Of a stretch of DNA of 64,000 nucleotides, positions 62,989-64,000 are shown piece after piece. Position 1 is the first letter of the stretch; the number at the start of each line of letters is the position of its first letter. The stretch lies in contig NZ_QWBW01000015.1 in the NCBI RefSeq assembly GCF_004117855.1, positions 62,001-126,000 of the forward strand, written 5' to 3'. A model generated the notes under the pieces. It made no database searches, was not told the DNA's origin, and was given only the letters and a program-made list of their open reading frames with translations. The translations under genes and the position numbers were made by a program. This stretch comes from Modicisalibacter coralii (GTDB taxonomy: Bacteria; Pseudomonadota; Gammaproteobacteria; Pseudomonadales; Halomonadaceae).

Positions 62989-63489
62989 TCATGCCGGGAG
63001 CACGGCGTAATCGCCCTCCGCCTGGAAGCACAGGGTGTCACCGACGTACAGCTGCTGCGCCAGCGCCAGGCGCCCCTTGCCACGCTCGCGCAGGCTGGCT
63101 TGCAGGTCACTGGCGCCCTGCGCCGCCTGTGGCCGGCAGATCAGTCGGTAGTCCGCCGTGACCGGGGCCAGATAGCGCTGGCTGGCGTGGGCGACGACGA
63201 CATCCTGACGGCGCCCACGCGCCCGCAGCCAGAGCGTCGTCCAGGTCCAGCCGATCAACGTGGCCTGGGCAGCCAGCGACCCGCCGAAGCCACTGCCCTT
63301 GTCGTTGAGGTTGGGCGCGAGCCGTAGCTGCCAGACAAGGGCGTCCTCCTCCCAGGCCATGGATTGCAGTCCCAGGTGCCCGACCAGCGGGATCGCCTCT
63401 TCCAGCCAGGCCTGGAAGGCGGCGAGGTCCTCGACCTTGGCGTCGTGGGGCAACGGCGGATGCGCGAAGGGCTGGCCGGGGCGACGCAT
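62989..63489 (-). CDS. YiiD C-terminal-type hotdog thioesterase
   Basis: A 166-residue protein with hotdog-fold features of the YiiD_C thioesterase family: LVWQLRLAPNLNDKGSGFGG, SLAAQATLIGWTWTTLWLR, VVVAHASQRYLAPVTAD. Asn-Asp-Lys-Gly is the usual active-site loop. The acetyltransferase half of YiiD is absent. It starts beside the partial nitroreductase gene (7 bases apart, same strand). Substrate unknown. Confidence 0.8.
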   Translation of the reverse strand: MRRPGQPFAHPPLPHDAKVEDLAAFQAWLEEAIPLVGHLGLQSMAWEEDALVWQLRLAPNLNDKGSGFGGSLAAQATLIGWTWTTLWLRARGRRQDVVVAHASQRYLAPVTADYRLICRPQAAQGASDLQASLRERGKGRLALAQQLYVGDTLCFQAEGDYAVLPA

Positions 63490-63495
63490 CGCGGT

Positions 63496-64000
63496 TCAGT
63501 CCCAGCGTTCGACGAACTCGGCCGGATCGCGCTCGGGGATCGGCGGAAAGCGACCGCCCGGCTGACCGAGGTAGAGAAAGGCGACGATCTCGTCGTGTTC
63601 GCCGAGCCCGAGTCCCTCGCGGACCACCGGATCGAAGGCGAAGGTGCCGGTCCGCCACATCGCGCCCAGCCCCTGCGCCTGGGCGGCCAGCAGCATGGCG
63701 TGCGCGGCGCAGCCCGCCGAGAGCACCTGCTCGACAGCCGGCACCTTGGGCAGGTCGGGCGTGCCCCTGGCGATCACCGCGATGATCAGGGGCGCGCGCT
63801 TGGGCTTCTTGCGGATGGAATCCAGATGCGACGCGTCGAGATCGGGGTTCTTGCGCGCCTCCCCCTCGGCGAAAAGCTCGCCGAGGCGGTCGATGCCTTC
63901 GCCGCTGAACTCGATGAAGCGCCAGGGCGTGAGTTCCTTGTGGTCGGGGGCCCGCAGGGCGGCACGATAGAGGGCATCGAGCTGCTCGCGAGAGGGTGCG
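63496..64000 (-). CDS. Nitroreductase family protein (YdjA-like), partial
   Basis: The frame enters from the right edge (SREQLDALYRAALRAPDHKE LTPWRFIEFSG) and runs 167 residues to a stop at 63496. FMN-type nitroreductase motifs APDHKELTPWRF, AAHAMLLAAQAQGLGAMWRT and FLYLGQP match YdjA. The start lies off the window. NAD(P)H-dependent oxidoreductase of unknown substrate. Confidence 0.85.
   Translation of the reverse strand, partial: APSREQLDALYRAALRAPDHKELTPWRFIEFSGEGIDRLGELFAEGEARKNPDLDASHLDSIRKKPKRAPLIIAVIARGTPDLPKVPAVEQVLSAGCAAHAMLLAAQAQGLGAMWRTGTFAFDPVVREGLGLGEHDEIVAFLYLGQPGGRFPPIPERDPAEFVERWD

Overview
The window looks like the chromosome of a GC-rich, probably halophilic gammaproteobacterium of the Halomonas type. 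This is inferred from base composition, a murein-lipoprotein start at the left edge, glycine-betaine/carnitine-type genes with GlxA/AraC regulators, and an arginine transaminase pathway. No rRNA or species marker is present.

Layout. (1) 1-15.6 kb is ordinary chromosome: an Lpp-like lipoprotein (partial), an L,D-transpeptidase, an XRE regulator, then a catabolic block. The block has two GlxA-type AraC regulators, two TauD/GBBH-type 2-oxoglutarate dioxygenases, an HD-domain protein overlapping the second dioxygenase, 2-ketoarginine decarboxylase (AruI), a ProX-type betaine-binding protein, arginine:pyruvate transaminase (AruH), a polar amino-acid ABC transporter and an aldehyde dehydrogenase (KauB-like). 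AruH, AruI and KauB together take arginine to 4-guanidinobutyrate. The dioxygenase/HD pair has the architecture of TmpA/TmpB, which turn a trimethylaminophosphonate into glycine betaine.

(2) 15.6-20.4 kb is a decayed mobile region: a phage tail-protein remnant, HicAB, a broken IS481-type element, an AT-rich HEPN plus DUF262 pair, and a fragment of an S24 phage repressor.

(3) 20.4-62.8 kb is a 42.4-kb integrated island. It is bounded by a 55-bp direct repeat that includes the 3' end of tRNA-Ser(GGA) and its terminator, with a tyrosine integrase just inside the left end. Its left half is a copper/silver resistance region: CusCBA-F, a Met-repeat Spy-like protein, a His-repeat cytochrome c, a CcdA-like protein, YHS and DUF5676 proteins, CopA, a glutaredoxin-MauE fusion, and extra Lgt and L,D-transpeptidase genes. 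Three MerR/CueR-type promoters (19-20 bp spacers) serve these genes, but no merR-family gene is in the window. Its middle carries a WYL regulator and a truncated SNF2 helicase, the remains of a defence operon. Its right half is a CP4-57/plasmid-like replication and recombination module (AlpA, YfjI/DUF3987, Gp2/YfjJ, DUF932, ERF, YqaJ, RadC), then SOS-controlled UmuDC, an SRAP protein and an AT-rich pair made of an NdpA-like protein and a RelA/SpoT-type synthetase.

(4) 62.8-64 kb is chromosome again: tRNA-Ser, a YiiD-type thioesterase and a partial nitroreductase.

The most notable structural point is that the S24-repressor remnant, att site and terminator at the island's right end are repeated just outside its left end. 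This implies two related elements stacked at one tRNA. In both, a two-gene AT-rich cassette sits in the same slot beside the repressor remnant: HEPN/DUF262 in one, NdpA/RelA-SpoT in the other.
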